64,000 nt of DNA from Leptotrichia buccalis C-1013-b (lineage in GTDB: Bacteria; Fusobacteriota; Fusobacteriia; Fusobacteriales; Leptotrichiaceae): contig NC_013192.1 in the NCBI RefSeq assembly GCF_000023905.1, positions 2,232,001 to 2,296,000 on the forward strand, written 5' to 3'. How positions within the stretch are numbered: position 1 is the stretch's first letter; each line of letters starts with the position of its first letter. The translations under genes were made by a program, and so were the position numbers. Below are positions 8,736 to 18,497 of this stretch, piece after piece. The notes under the pieces were generated by a model. It did not search any database, was not told the origin of the DNA, and worked only from the letters and a program-made list of their open reading frames with translations.

Positions 8736-9548
8736 TTATAAATTAAATATCTCTCGAACTTTTTTTGCCATTCCATCATTTGCATTGCTTTCAATAACTT
8801 CCGTATCTGTCAATTTCTCAAGCAATAAATAAATCGAATTTTCCATTGCAAATCCAAGCCCAGTTTCTGTTATCAATTCATAGTCATTCAGCCCATCCCC
8901 AAATGAAACAGCATCTTTTAATGTAAGTCCATCTCTTTCCAGCACCACTTCTGCCGCTTTCGCTTTGTTACAATCTGCAGGAAAAACTTCCAGACTTCCT
9001 TCATTTGCAAATAAAAGGCTTATGTTTTCCTCTCCGATCACTTTTTTTATCTCATTTTCTAATTCCAGAAGTTCATCGTGATCTTCCCCAAGAAAAAATA
9101 TTTTTGCAAAATCATGTTTTTTAAATTCGCTAGGAGTAATCTGTTTTGGATATCTAGTTCTATCCGGTTTTTTATTATAAAAATATTCTCTCAAATCTTC
9201 AGTAACAAACCAGTTTGGTCCAGAATACCCAGTTATAATAATATCTTTCCCAAACGCTTTATAATCAATATTAAGAACCTTGTCCAAATATTCTCTTTTC
9301 AGCCTATTTGAAAAAATCTCATTTCCATTTTCATCAAAAGCAGCAGAGCCATGTGAAGTAATCAACGGAATTTTTACCCCAAGCTCATCCATAGCCTCTT
9401 TTGCTCCCAAATAATTTCTCCCAGTTGCAATATAAAACTTAATCCCCTTTTGTAATAACAATTTCACTGTTTCCCTAGTAAATTCACTTACTTTGTGTTC
9501 TGCATTTAAAAGCGTACCATCCAAGTCACTTACAATAGCCTTAAACAT
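8736..9548 (-). CDS. Cof-type HAD-IIB hydrolase (2)
   Basis: A 270-residue HAD phosphatase with motif I AIVSDLDGTLLN, motif II FYIATGRNY, the catalytic lysine in CNKAKAAEVVL, and motif IV SFGDGLNDYEL. It is clearly a close paralog of the gene at 10026-10832: the two share long stretches, including nearly the same C-terminus (NDGMAKKVREIFNL here, SDGMAKKVREIFNL there). It therefore arose by local duplication, and a receiver-domain gene lies between the two copies. The cap domain region (GYSGPNWFVTEDLREYFY) differs in places, consistent with changed substrate preference. The actual substrate cannot be told. Confidence 0.9.
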   Translation of the reverse strand: MFKAIVSDLDGTLLNAEHKVSEFTRETVKLLLQKGIKFYIATGRNYLGAKEAMDELGVKIPLITSHGSAAFDENGNEIFSNRLKREYLDKVLNIDYKAFGKDIIITGYSGPNWFVTEDLREYFYNKKPDRTRYPKQITPSEFKKHDFAKIFFLGEDHDELLELENEIKKVIGEENISLLFANEGSLEVFPADCNKAKAAEVVLERDGLTLKDAVSFGDGLNDYELITETGLGFAMENSIYLLLEKLTDTEVIESNANDGMAKKVREIFNL

Positions 9549-9615
9549 TTTATTTTTTCTCCTTCTTTTTATGTTAAATAATTTTTTTATTTATATTCTT
9601 TAGATGAAAAATTTT

Positions 9616-9978
9616 TTATAAAAATAATTTTGAAAATTCATTCATAAATTCCTGTTCATCAAAAGGTTTTGATAAAAATGCCTTTGCTCCAGCTTCTTTT
9701 CCCATTTTCATATAGTTTGGAAATATAACCATTGTGCTGCATATCATAATCTTAGCGTCCTTGTCAAAGTCGGTAATGACTTGTGTGGCTTTTAATCCAT
9801 GCATTCTTGGCATATTTATGTCCATTGTTACAATTGTGGGATTTACTTTTTTATACATTTCCACAGCTTCTAGTCCGTCACTTGCTTCAAATACCTTGTA
9901 TCCTTGATCCTCTAGAATATCTTTTATATCTTCCCTAATATAAGATGTATCGTCTACAACTAATGCTACTTTGTTCAT
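9616..9978 (-). CDS. Stand-alone response-regulator receiver (CheY-like)
   Basis: A 120-residue receiver domain with no output domain. The acidic pair D9-D10 (VVDDTSY), the phosphoacceptor D53 (TMDINMP), the switch Ser/Thr in CSTM and the conserved lysine in LSKPF are all present, so phosphorylation should be possible. It lies between two duplicated HAD genes, 67 and 47 bp from its neighbours, all on the minus strand. No histidine kinase or chemotaxis gene is in the window, so the partner kinase must be encoded elsewhere. A role in sensing sugar-phosphate status is a tempting inference from context only. Confidence 0.9.
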   Translation of the reverse strand: MNKVALVVDDTSYIREDIKDILEDQGYKVFEASDGLEAVEMYKKVNPTIVTMDINMPRMHGLKATQVITDFDKDAKIMICSTMVIFPNYMKMGKEAGAKAFLSKPFDEQEFMNEFSKLFL

Positions 9979-10025
9979 TATTTATTTACCTTCCCTTTCT
10001 TATTTTTATTTATTAAAATGTTTTC

Positions 10026-10832
10026 TTAAAGATTAAAAATTTCCCTTACTTTCTTAGCCATTCCATCGCTTGCATTACTTCCAACAATTTCAGTATCCGT
10101 TAGTTTTTCAAGCAATCTGTAAATCGAATTTTTCATCGCAAATCCAAGTCCAGTCTGAGTTATTAAATCGTAATCGTTAAATCCGTCTCCAAATGAAACA
10201 GCATCTTGCAATGTTAATCCATCTCGTAGCAGTAAAAAACCTGCAGCCACAGCCTTATCGCAGTCTTTTGAAAAAATCTCCAGACTTTTCTCATTTACAA
10301 ATACGATATTAACTTCCCCATTTGTAACTTTTCGGACTTCCTTTTCAATTTTCAGCAATTTTTCGTGTTCGCCCAGAAAAAATATTTTTGTAAAAGCAAG
10401 TTTTTCAAAGTCTTTCCAGTCAATCTGCTCTGGATATTGCTTTCTATTTGGTTTTTGTGTATAAAAATAATCTCTGGCATCTTCTGTTACGTACCAATGA
10501 TTGCCCGAGAACCCATTTAAAATTATTCCTTTATCAAATGATTTATAGTCAATTGAAAAAATTTTATCCACATATTTCTGCTCAATATTGTTGACGTAAA
10601 TTTCTACTCCATTTTCATCTATAATTCTGGCACCGTTTGACGTAATCAAAGGAATCTTCAATCCAATTTCGTCCATTATTTCCTTTGCTCCAACATAACC
10701 TCGTCCAGTTGCAATATAAAATTTTATCCCTTTTTCCAGTAACAATTCAATCGTTTCCTTTGTGAACGGACTAACCTTATGCTCTTCATTCAAAAGCGTC
10801 CCATCCAGATCACTTACAACAGCCTTATACAT
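10026..10832 (-). CDS. Cof-type HAD-IIB hydrolase (3)
   Basis: A 268-residue HAD-IIB phosphatase with motif I AVVSDLDGTLLN, motif II FYIATGRGY, lysine motif CDKAVAAGFLL and motif IV SFGDGFNDYDL. It is the nearest relative of the gene at 8736-9548 and the first gene of the four-gene minus-strand group. TAGGAGGAAATTT supplies a strong Shine-Dalgarno before the ATG, stronger than those of its paralogs. The family acts on phosphorylated sugars or cofactors; no substrate can be assigned. Confidence 0.9.
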   Translation of the reverse strand: MYKAVVSDLDGTLLNEEHKVSPFTKETIELLLEKGIKFYIATGRGYVGAKEIMDEIGLKIPLITSNGARIIDENGVEIYVNNIEQKYVDKIFSIDYKSFDKGIILNGFSGNHWYVTEDARDYFYTQKPNRKQYPEQIDWKDFEKLAFTKIFFLGEHEKLLKIEKEVRKVTNGEVNIVFVNEKSLEIFSKDCDKAVAAGFLLLRDGLTLQDAVSFGDGFNDYDLITQTGLGFAMKNSIYRLLEKLTDTEIVGSNASDGMAKKVREIFNL

Positions 10833-10989
10833 AAAATTTCCTCCTACAATGATTTTAGCACATTACCTCCAAAATTTGAATTAAAATTTTTTTATATTAC
10901 TCCGAATCTTTATTTTAATGGATATACAATTCTTACCCGTATTTTTATGGAAATTTAAATTAGGTTGTTATGTTTTATGTAAATAAAAG

Positions 10990-11016
10990 CATAAAAGAGG
11001 CTAATGCCCCTTTTAA
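10990..11016 (-). terminator. Terminator downstream of ppc
   Basis: TAAAAGAGGC and GCCCCTTTTA (10992-11015 region) form a stem with loop TAAT and one mismatch. On the minus strand it is followed by a T-rich stretch. Confidence 0.7.
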
Positions 11017-11066
11017 AAATTATGTTTTAATCAAAATTGATAAAAATTAACTAATTTTAATTTTTA

Positions 11067-13868
11067 TTATCCACTGTTACGAAGTCCTGTTGCCAGTCCA
11101 TTTATTGAAATATGGATTGCTTTTCTAAGTTCTTCAGAATTATCTCCAGCTCTTGAACGTTTTATTAGCTCAATTTGCAAGTAGTTCATTGAATCGAAAT
11201 ATGGCAAACGGTTTCTTAAACTGCTGACAAGTTCTAGATTATCTGCAAGAAGAACATCTTTTTTTGTAATTTTTTTCAAAATATCAATTGTCAAGATCCA
11301 TTCTTTTTCTATTTCTTTAAAAATTCTTTGTGCAGTTTCCTGATCACTTGCAAGTTTTACGTATTCACGAAAAATTGATAAATCTGATTTTGAAAGAACC
11401 ATTTCAACATTTGAAATTGTTGATTTGAAAAATGGCCATTCATTATACATTTCTTGTAAAATTTCCAGCTTTTCATCATTATTATCAATCCATTTTGTAA
11501 AAGCAGTTCCGACACCATACCATCCTGGCAGCATTATTCTTGCCTGAGACCACGAAAATACCCATGGAATCGCTCTTAAACTTTCTAATGTCTGAGTTTT
11601 TTTACGCGAAGAAGGTCTTGAACCTATATTTAGCCCTGCAATAAAGTTTATCGGAGTAACTTCAAAGAAAAAGTTTGAAAAACCTTCAGTATTATAAACT
11701 AAATCACGGTAGGCATAATAGCTTAAATTTGAAACTTCTTCAATAATCTGCTCGTATTCTTCCCAGTTTGCATCTTCAGTTGTCAAGGCGCAGGATTCTA
11801 AAGCTGCAGAAACTAGTGCTTCTAAATTTTTAAATCCTAAATCAGGATTTCCGTATTTTGCTCCGATTACTTCTCCCTGTTCTGTAAGTCTGATTGTTCC
11901 GTGTGTGCTTCCTTCAGGCTGTGCTAAAATAGCTTCGTAACTTGGACCACCACCACGTCCGACAGTTCCACCACGTCCATGAAAGAATGAAATTTCCACG
12001 TCAAATTCACGTCCGATAGCAGTTAGCTCTTTTTGTGCCTTATATAAAGACCAGCTTGAGCTTAAATATCCACCATCTTTGTTACTATCTGAATATCCCA
12101 GCATAACTTCCTGTTTTCTTCCGTTTTTTTCCATCCATTTTTGTACTAACGGCAAATTAAACCATTTTCTCAAAATATCTGGGGCAGCAATTAAATCTTC
12201 TACTGTTTCAAAAAGCGGTACGATTTGTAAATCACAGAACTCATTCCCATTGTAACCTTTTGCAAGGTTAGCTTCTTTTAGTAAAATTGCTATTTCTAGC
12301 ATATCAGAAACGCTTGTGGTATGAGAAATTAGATTTTTTTCAATAATTTTATTTCCAAAACGATCTCTTAATGATTTTGTTTTTCTAAAAATTGCAAGCT
12401 CCGAAGCTAATGTTTCACTTTGAGGAATAGTAGAATCACTTAAAATTCTCGGATCGTATTCAAGTTCTCTTAATAAAATTTCACATCTAGCATTTTCTGA
12501 TAAACTTAAATAATCTTCTAAAATATTTGCACTTTTTAGAAGTTCTGCTACACAGACTTCATGAACGCTGGAATCTTGTCTTAAATCAATCGTTGCAAGA
12601 TGAAATCCAAATATTTTTGTTGCACTTATTAAGTTTGTCAACTTTCCTTTTGCCAAAAATTCACTATTATTTTTTTTCAAAGATTCTGCTACAGTTACCA
12701 GATCATCTGTAAATTCACTAACTAATTTATAAGGTATGTCAAGTCCATTTTCTCTTTTCGGAGGCAATAAATCACGGTAATAATCACAAAGATTATAAGC
12801 TGTTGCGAGCAATCGGTCTCTTATTGTTGTCAAGGCACGGCGATACGGTTCACGAGTACGGTGCGGTGAAACTTCTCCTGCAGCTTCTGCCAATTTTTGC
12901 AATTCTTGTGTTACGTTTGATAAAGATACCGACATTGATAACTCACGGTAAATTTCCTGTACTTCGTTAAAATAGTGCTGAAATAATTTTATAGCCTGAT
13001 CCTGTGCAGACTGTTCCAAAGTATCTACTGTAACATAAGGATTTCCATCCCTGTCTCCACCAATCCACATTCCCATTGTCAGCGGCACAAGAGCTTGAGA
13101 TTTCATTTCTGAATATCCTAATGCCTTTGAAATTTCCTGAAATTTATTCATTAGTGCAGGAATTTCATTAAAAAACGTAATATTGTAGTAACTTAGTGCA
13201 TTGCTTATTTCATCTGTCACACGTAATTTTGTCGCACGTAGCATCGCAGTTTGCCACCAAATCTGAATACCGCGACTTAAGTCATTTAACCATTTATTTT
13301 CATCAATTTGATTAGATTTTACATTTTCATATTTGTCCAGAATATCAGTTAATTTTTTTGTCAAATCCAAAATACTTTTTCTTTGAACTTGTGTCGGATG
13401 TGCTGTTAAAACAGGAACAATTGAAACTTTTTCCATAGCTTTCAATATTTTTTCCTGACTGATACCTTTTTCTTTCAAATTTTGCAATGATTTTTCAAGA
13501 GTTCCGATTTGTAACTTGTTAGAAATTTTCGCATATCGCTGCTCGTGAGTCTGATACACATCTTCGGCAATATTGGCAAGTGCCGCAAAAATTGAAAAAC
13601 TTCTTATTACACGTAAAATTTCTACATCAGTAAGATCTGAACAAAAAGATGACAAGTTTTTTCTAGCTTCCTGATTCTTTGTTTCATAATATTTGATAGA
13701 AGCCTCTTTTAATTTTTCAGTAACTTCATAAATATGTAAACCTGCATATCTAAAAATTGTTTCACCTAAAAGATTTGCAAACAGTCTATTATGAGAAAGC
13801 AAATTTTCCTGACGTTCGTCAAGTTTAACTGACGATAGAGGAGTTATTGGTAAATTTTTAGGATTCAT
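11067..13868 (-). CDS. ppc: Phosphoenolpyruvate carboxylase
   Basis: Cytoplasmic anaplerotic enzyme: PEP + bicarbonate gives oxaloacetate + phosphate. At 933 residues it matches the bacterial-type enzyme. Catalytic motifs are in place: VLTAHPTQ with the active-site His (about residue 155), WIGGDRDGNP, GYSDSNKDGGYLSSSW (about 588-603), and FFHGRGGTVGRGGGPS (about 628-643). The C-terminus SINGLATGLRNSG resembles the conserved xxNGxxxGxRNTG end that closes the active site, here with Ser for Thr. The gene stands alone, flanked by the terminator at 10990 and by a long gene-free upstream region. In a fermenter it would route PEP to C4 acids such as aspartate or succinate. Confidence 0.97.
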   Translation of the reverse strand: MNPKNLPITPLSSVKLDERQENLLSHNRLFANLLGETIFRYAGLHIYEVTEKLKEASIKYYETKNQEARKNLSSFCSDLTDVEILRVIRSFSIFAALANIAEDVYQTHEQRYAKISNKLQIGTLEKSLQNLKEKGISQEKILKAMEKVSIVPVLTAHPTQVQRKSILDLTKKLTDILDKYENVKSNQIDENKWLNDLSRGIQIWWQTAMLRATKLRVTDEISNALSYYNITFFNEIPALMNKFQEISKALGYSEMKSQALVPLTMGMWIGGDRDGNPYVTVDTLEQSAQDQAIKLFQHYFNEVQEIYRELSMSVSLSNVTQELQKLAEAAGEVSPHRTREPYRRALTTIRDRLLATAYNLCDYYRDLLPPKRENGLDIPYKLVSEFTDDLVTVAESLKKNNSEFLAKGKLTNLISATKIFGFHLATIDLRQDSSVHEVCVAELLKSANILEDYLSLSENARCEILLRELEYDPRILSDSTIPQSETLASELAIFRKTKSLRDRFGNKIIEKNLISHTTSVSDMLEIAILLKEANLAKGYNGNEFCDLQIVPLFETVEDLIAAPDILRKWFNLPLVQKWMEKNGRKQEVMLGYSDSNKDGGYLSSSWSLYKAQKELTAIGREFDVEISFFHGRGGTVGRGGGPSYEAILAQPEGSTHGTIRLTEQGEVIGAKYGNPDLGFKNLEALVSAALESCALTTEDANWEEYEQIIEEVSNLSYYAYRDLVYNTEGFSNFFFEVTPINFIAGLNIGSRPSSRKKTQTLESLRAIPWVFSWSQARIMLPGWYGVGTAFTKWIDNNDEKLEILQEMYNEWPFFKSTISNVEMVLSKSDLSIFREYVKLASDQETAQRIFKEIEKEWILTIDILKKITKKDVLLADNLELVSSLRNRLPYFDSMNYLQIELIKRSRAGDNSEELRKAIHISINGLATGLRNSG

Positions 13869-14135
13869 TTAATTCACACTCTCTTTCTATATATAGTAAT
13901 TGTGTTTATTGTTTAAATTATTTATTTTTTTAGTATTTTACTTTTTAAATTATATCATAAAAACGTTTCATATTAAATAGCGATTTTAAATTATTATAAA
14001 ATGTGTTATAATTTTAGAAAAATATAAAAAATTTACAAAAAATATTTTTAAAAAATAATTTTGTTATTTTAGTTAATTTAAGTGGACTTGTTTACATAGT
14101 GAATTTTTTTATTTTTATTATTTAAATTATTTTAA

Positions 14136-14475
14136 GCAGGGAGATCAGACGCCATCTCCCTGCACCCACGCTTTACGCAAAACTTTCTTATAAAGAAAAA
14201 ATAAAACTCGATTTTGAATAAAGGTTATTTTTACATGATTAACTAAATATTATTTAAAATTTATTCCAAAATCTCAAACAGTTATTTTTTCTTTAACGAA
14301 ATTTTGCTTACTTTTCTAGTATCACAATTATGGGATTAAATTAAAAATGTTGTGATTTTTTTGGAGTGAAAATGATTGTTTGAGCGAAGTTTTACGTAGC
14401 GAGTTTCATTTTTATTTCAAAAAAATGCTTAGACGAGCGGGAATTGCAAAGGGGATAGCGAATGTTCCTCTTTGC
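14136..14475. repeat. Hairpin-bounded intergenic element
   Basis: The left end is a perfect hairpin, GCAGGGAGAT/ATCTCCCTGC with loop CAGACGCC (14136-14163). The right end (14446-14475) is a hairpin with stem GCAAAGGGGA/TCCTCTTTGC (one G-U). Read on the minus strand it is followed by TTCCCGCTCGTCTAAG, close to the bases after the hairpin at 2805. Inside, TGTTTGAGCGAAG...GTAGCGAGTTT (14380-14408) echoes the loop of the repeat at 30.2 kb. No ORF is visible between 13869 and 14600. The element looks like a non-autonomous mobile or structured-RNA unit with inverted hairpin ends. Confidence 0.55.
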
Positions 14476-14611
14476 TTTATAAAAAAGAAAGAACATAAAA
14501 TTATCAGGAAAAATCTTTATTAACAATAATTTATTTCATATAATTTAAATAAAAATATAGGATTTTTAAAATATTAAATAAAAGAAAAAAAGAATGTTGA
14601 GGGAAAAGAAA

Positions 14612-16951
14612 ATGGAAAAAAATTATGATGTATTGGAATTTTATAAGATAGTTAATGAACTCATTGATTTATCAAGATTAGAAAAAACAAAAGAAAAGTT
14701 TCTGGATATTGATATTATAAAGGAAAAGTCAGTTTTGGATAAGGAACTTATGCTTATGATGGAGATGATTGACTTTTATAAGTATGATGATGGTTTGGAA
14801 CTTGCAGGGCTTGCGAATATTACTAAGATGATGAATTCCATTGATATTATTGGTTCTTATTTGAGTGCTGAGGATTTGGCAGTTCTGAAGAAAAATTTGA
14901 CAATTTTTAGAATTTCTAAAAGCAGGGCTAAGAATGTTAGGGATAAATATAGAACGATTTGGAATCTGTTTAGTGATGTTGAGGAAGTTAAGGATATTGA
15001 GAACTTTATTTCAGAAGCGATTAATGATGAAGGGGTATTAAAAGATGAGGCTTCGATTGGACTTCGTGATGTAAGAAGACAGAAGCAGAATATTAATGCG
15101 AATATTAAAGAAAAATTTGATGAGCTAATTTCTAATAAAAGTACGCAAAATGCGATTCAGGAAAGAATAATAACTCAAAGAAATGATAGATACGTAATTG
15201 CTGTAAAGACAGATTTTAAAGGGCTTATTAAAGGAATAGAACACGATAGGTCTGCAACAGGAAGCACAGTTTACATTGAGCCTTTAAATGTTGTTTCATT
15301 AAATAATAAATTGCGTGAATATGAGGCTCGTGAGCGTGAGGAAATTAGAAAAATACTTCTTAGACTTACAGAACTTGTAAAAACGAAAAAGGAAGAAATT
15401 CTGGAAATTAAGGAAATTTTGGAAAGACTGGACTTCATTGATGCGAAAACGACTTATTCGGTTAATAAGAAATGTATTGTTCCAAAAATTATTAACAAAG
15501 AATATTTGAAGCTGGTTGAAGCAAGACATCCGTTAATTGGTGAAAATACAGTTGTGCCAATTAATTTTGAACTTGGAAATCCTGAAAATATAATGCTTAT
15601 CACAGGGCCTAATACTGGAGGGAAGACAGTAACATTAAAAGTGGCTGGACTTCTTACAATTATGGCATTATCTGGTATCCCGATTCCTGCAAATGAAAAA
15701 ACTGAAATTGGGTATTTTCACAATGTACTGGCTGACATTGGGGACGAACAAAGTCTGGAGCAAAACTTATCCTCATTTTCAGGGCATGTAAGCAAAATAA
15801 AAGATATAATTGAAAATGCAAACAGTAAATCGCTTGTACTGATGGACGAGTTGGGAAGTGGAACTGATCCAATGGAAGGAGCTGCTTTTGCAATGGCAAT
15901 CATTGATTACTTGAACAAAAAACACGTAACTTCAATAATCACAACCCATTACAGCGAAGTAAAAGCATACGCCTTTAACACAACAGGAATTAAAAGTGCC
16001 TCAATGGAATTTAACGTGGAAACATTGTCTCCAACGTACAGACTGCTGGAAGGAATACCAGGAGAAAGCAACGCCCTTATAATTGCAAGAAAATACGGAA
16101 TTAGCGAAGAAGTAATTGAAAATGCGAAAAGCTACATAAGTGAAGATAATCAGCGTGTCGAAGAAATGCTGAAATCAATAAAGGAAAAAAATGACGAGCT
16201 GGAAACAATGCAGGCACAATTAGAAGCAACAAGAACTGAACTTGACAAGCAAAAAAGCATTTATGAGCAAAATATGATAAAACTTGAAAATGAAAAAAAT
16301 GAAATTATAAAACGTGCCTACGAGGAAGCTGACAATTACTTGAAAAACATGCAGGCAAAAGCTAAAAACTTAATTGACAAAATTAACAGTGAGGAATCTA
16401 AAAAAGAAGATGCCAAAAATGCTCAAAGAAGCCTGAATATGCTACGTGAATCATTCATTACAGATAAAAAGAAAAATGTAAAAGAAAAGAAAGTTGTTAC
16501 TCAAAACGTAGATTTTGCTGTTGGAGAAGAAGTACTTGTAAAAACAATGAATCAAAATGGAAAAATTTTGAAAATAATGCCAAACAACCGTATCCAAGTA
16601 CAAACGGGAATATTAAAGCTGGTTGTATCAACTGACGACATTGTAAAAATTCAAAAGAAAAAAACAAACAAATTCAAAAACTTTGCCTCATTAAAACGAA
16701 CTTCCCAAGTACGAGGAGAAATCGACTTACGTGGAATGAACGCCGACGAAGCAATCGCAGAATTAGAAACATACATGGACAGAGCAATGCTCACAGGCTA
16801 CCACGAAATCTACATAATTCACGGAAAAGGAACAATGGTTCTAAGAAAAAAAATCCACGAGTACCTAAGAACTTCAAAATATGTGACAGAATTTAAGGAT
16901 GCCAATCAGAATGAAGGTGGAATTGGGTGTACTGTGGTTATTTTGAAGTAG
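14612..16951 (+). CDS. mutS2: Endonuclease MutS2
   Basis: A 779-residue MutS paralog acting in suppression of recombination and, in other bacteria, in rescue of collided ribosomes. The order is an N-terminal helical core, the ATPase with Walker A GPNTGGKT (about residues 331-338) and Walker B LVLMDELGSGTDPMEG, a coiled-coil linker, and a C-terminal Smr nuclease domain beginning IDLRGMNADEA (about 703) with HGKGTMVLR. It lacks the MutS mismatch-recognition domain, as expected. The ATG at 14612 has GAGGG 8 bp upstream; the ATG at 14594 overlaps that site. A terminator follows at 17043. Confidence 0.95.
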   Translation: MEKNYDVLEFYKIVNELIDLSRLEKTKEKFLDIDIIKEKSVLDKELMLMMEMIDFYKYDDGLELAGLANITKMMNSIDIIGSYLSAEDLAVLKKNLTIFRISKSRAKNVRDKYRTIWNLFSDVEEVKDIENFISEAINDEGVLKDEASIGLRDVRRQKQNINANIKEKFDELISNKSTQNAIQERIITQRNDRYVIAVKTDFKGLIKGIEHDRSATGSTVYIEPLNVVSLNNKLREYEAREREEIRKILLRLTELVKTKKEEILEIKEILERLDFIDAKTTYSVNKKCIVPKIINKEYLKLVEARHPLIGENTVVPINFELGNPENIMLITGPNTGGKTVTLKVAGLLTIMALSGIPIPANEKTEIGYFHNVLADIGDEQSLEQNLSSFSGHVSKIKDIIENANSKSLVLMDELGSGTDPMEGAAFAMAIIDYLNKKHVTSIITTHYSEVKAYAFNTTGIKSASMEFNVETLSPTYRLLEGIPGESNALIIARKYGISEEVIENAKSYISEDNQRVEEMLKSIKEKNDELETMQAQLEATRTELDKQKSIYEQNMIKLENEKNEIIKRAYEEADNYLKNMQAKAKNLIDKINSEESKKEDAKNAQRSLNMLRESFITDKKKNVKEKKVVTQNVDFAVGEEVLVKTMNQNGKILKIMPNNRIQVQTGILKLVVSTDDIVKIQKKKTNKFKNFASLKRTSQVRGEIDLRGMNADEAIAELETYMDRAMLTGYHEIYIIHGKGTMVLRKKIHEYLRTSKYVTEFKDANQNEGGIGCTVVILK

Positions 16952-17042
16952 AATGAAAAATATCACAATTAATATTGCAATTTATGTTAAGAAAAAATTC
17001 ATAAAATTATATGAAAATCTGTATTAATATTTAACAGAAAAT

Positions 17043-17097
17043 AAAATACTATCTAATAAAATTAATGAATAGTTTTTTAGGATAGTATTTTTATATA
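17043..17097 (+). terminator. Terminator after mutS2
   Basis: AAAATACTATC (17043-17053) pairs perfectly with GATAGTATTTT (17081-17091), followed by TTATAT. Confidence 0.8.
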
Positions 17098-17160
17098 TAA
17101 AAAATAAATTGAAGATGTATAATACATTATTTTTCATTTTTGTAAAAAAAATACAAAAAC

Positions 17161-17189
17161 TTGATTTAAGAAAAAAATTATGTTATATT
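17161..17189 (+). promoter_or_regulatory. Promoter of the ATPase/RloB pair
   Basis: TTGATT (17161-17166), a 17-bp spacer and TATATT (17184-17189) lie 33 bp before the ATPase start and downstream of the mutS2 terminator. The pair is therefore an independent transcription unit. Confidence 0.65.
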
Positions 17190-17222
17190 TATATTAAAAA
17201 TAGGAAAAGGAGAGACGTTAGT

Positions 17223-18494
17223 ATGTTAATTGATATTACTGTAAAAAACTTTAGATCGTTTAAAAATGAGACTGTATTTTCTATGGAAGTAGATAAAAAA
17301 GACATTTTAGAGGATATTAATACTGTAAAAGTACGACAAAATAAAAAAAATCACAAAAAGGAACTTTTAAAATCAGCTGTTGTAATTGGAGGAAATGCAA
17401 GTGGAAAATCAAATTTTATTGATATTTTAAGAGCATTTAAACATTATCTTTTAGTTAAAGGCAAAAAAAAATTTAGAGATGATAATTTTAAACTTAGTAA
17501 AAAAAAAGAGAATACAGAAATAGAAATAAATATTTTAATTGATGATGAAATTTATAATTATTTGTTGATTATAGATTTTCATAATAAAAAAATTGTTTCA
17601 GAAAAATTTTATATTATAAATGAAAGAAAACAAGAGGCAGTATATATTAGAGAAAATGATAAAATAATGTCTTACGACAAAAAAATATTTTCAAATTATG
17701 ATACAACATTGCAGTTTATAAATGAAAATTTAAATGAATATGACAGCGTAATGACAAGAATAATAGAGTATAAAATGCCTAAAGAAATAAAAAAGTTTAT
17801 AGATTATCTAAAAGAAGATGTAATAATTTTAACAAATGATGAAATTAATTTTTCAAAAATTGGAAAATTATTTTACAAAACTCCAAAAATAAAAGATGAT
17901 TTTTTAAATTATCTAAAAAGATTTGGTTTTCCTATGGAAAATGTAAATATAATAAAAAGAAAATTACCTGAGGATGTATTAAATGTTGTAGAAATTATTA
18001 AATCCAAAATTTTAAAATCAGATAGTTTAGAAGAAAATGATGTTTACGATTTAGAATTTATTTATAAAAATGATAATGGAGAAAAATATAATTTAAGTTT
18101 GTCTGAGCAATCATCAGGAACTAAAAAAATAATATCTTTATTTATACCCATATATAAATTATTATTAAATGGAGGAATTTTAGTGATAGATGAATTAGAC
18201 GAGACACTACACTACAAATTAGTTTACGATATAATAAAAATGTTTAATTCTATAGAACACAATAAAAAAAATGCTCAAATTATATTTTCTTCACATAATT
18301 TATTATTGTTGGATTTAAGTTTATTTAGAAGAGATCAGATATGGTTTGTTGAAAATAATAAAATATTTGAAGGAAGCTCCTTATATTCACTTTCTGACAT
18401 AAAAGGGGTAAGAAAGGATGATAATATTTTAAGAGATTATTTGAATGGTTTTTTTGGAGGACTACCCAATATAGATCAGTTTGGAGTTAATTAA
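17223..18494 (+). CDS. AAA15-family ATPase, AbiLi/RloA-like
   Basis: A 423-residue ABC/SMC-type ATPase of the AAA15 (COG1106) group found in phage-defence pairs. It starts with the typical LIDITVKNFRSFKNE, then Walker A GGNASGKS (residues 56-63), a variable middle, a signature-like LSEQSSGTKK (about 293-302), Walker B GGILVIDELDETLH (about 317-330) and the switch SSHN (about 356-359). The ATG at 17223 has AAAAGGAGAG 8 bp upstream; in-frame codons back to 17109 overlap the promoter. The next gene, RloB-like, begins three bases after the stop, so the two should be cotranslated. In known systems of this layout (AbiL, RloAB; PARIS is an analogue) the ATPase is thought to sense or hold the toxic partner. 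Defence is inferred from family and layout. Confidence 0.85.
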   Translation: MLIDITVKNFRSFKNETVFSMEVDKKDILEDINTVKVRQNKKNHKKELLKSAVVIGGNASGKSNFIDILRAFKHYLLVKGKKKFRDDNFKLSKKKENTEIEINILIDDEIYNYLLIIDFHNKKIVSEKFYIINERKQEAVYIRENDKIMSYDKKIFSNYDTTLQFINENLNEYDSVMTRIIEYKMPKEIKKFIDYLKEDVIILTNDEINFSKIGKLFYKTPKIKDDFLNYLKRFGFPMENVNIIKRKLPEDVLNVVEIIKSKILKSDSLEENDVYDLEFIYKNDNGEKYNLSLSEQSSGTKKIISLFIPIYKLLLNGGILVIDELDETLHYKLVYDIIKMFNSIEHNKKNAQIIFSSHNLLLLDLSLFRRDQIWFVENNKIFEGSSLYSLSDIKGVRKDDNILRDYLNGFFGGLPNIDQFGVN

Positions 18495-18497
18495 TTT

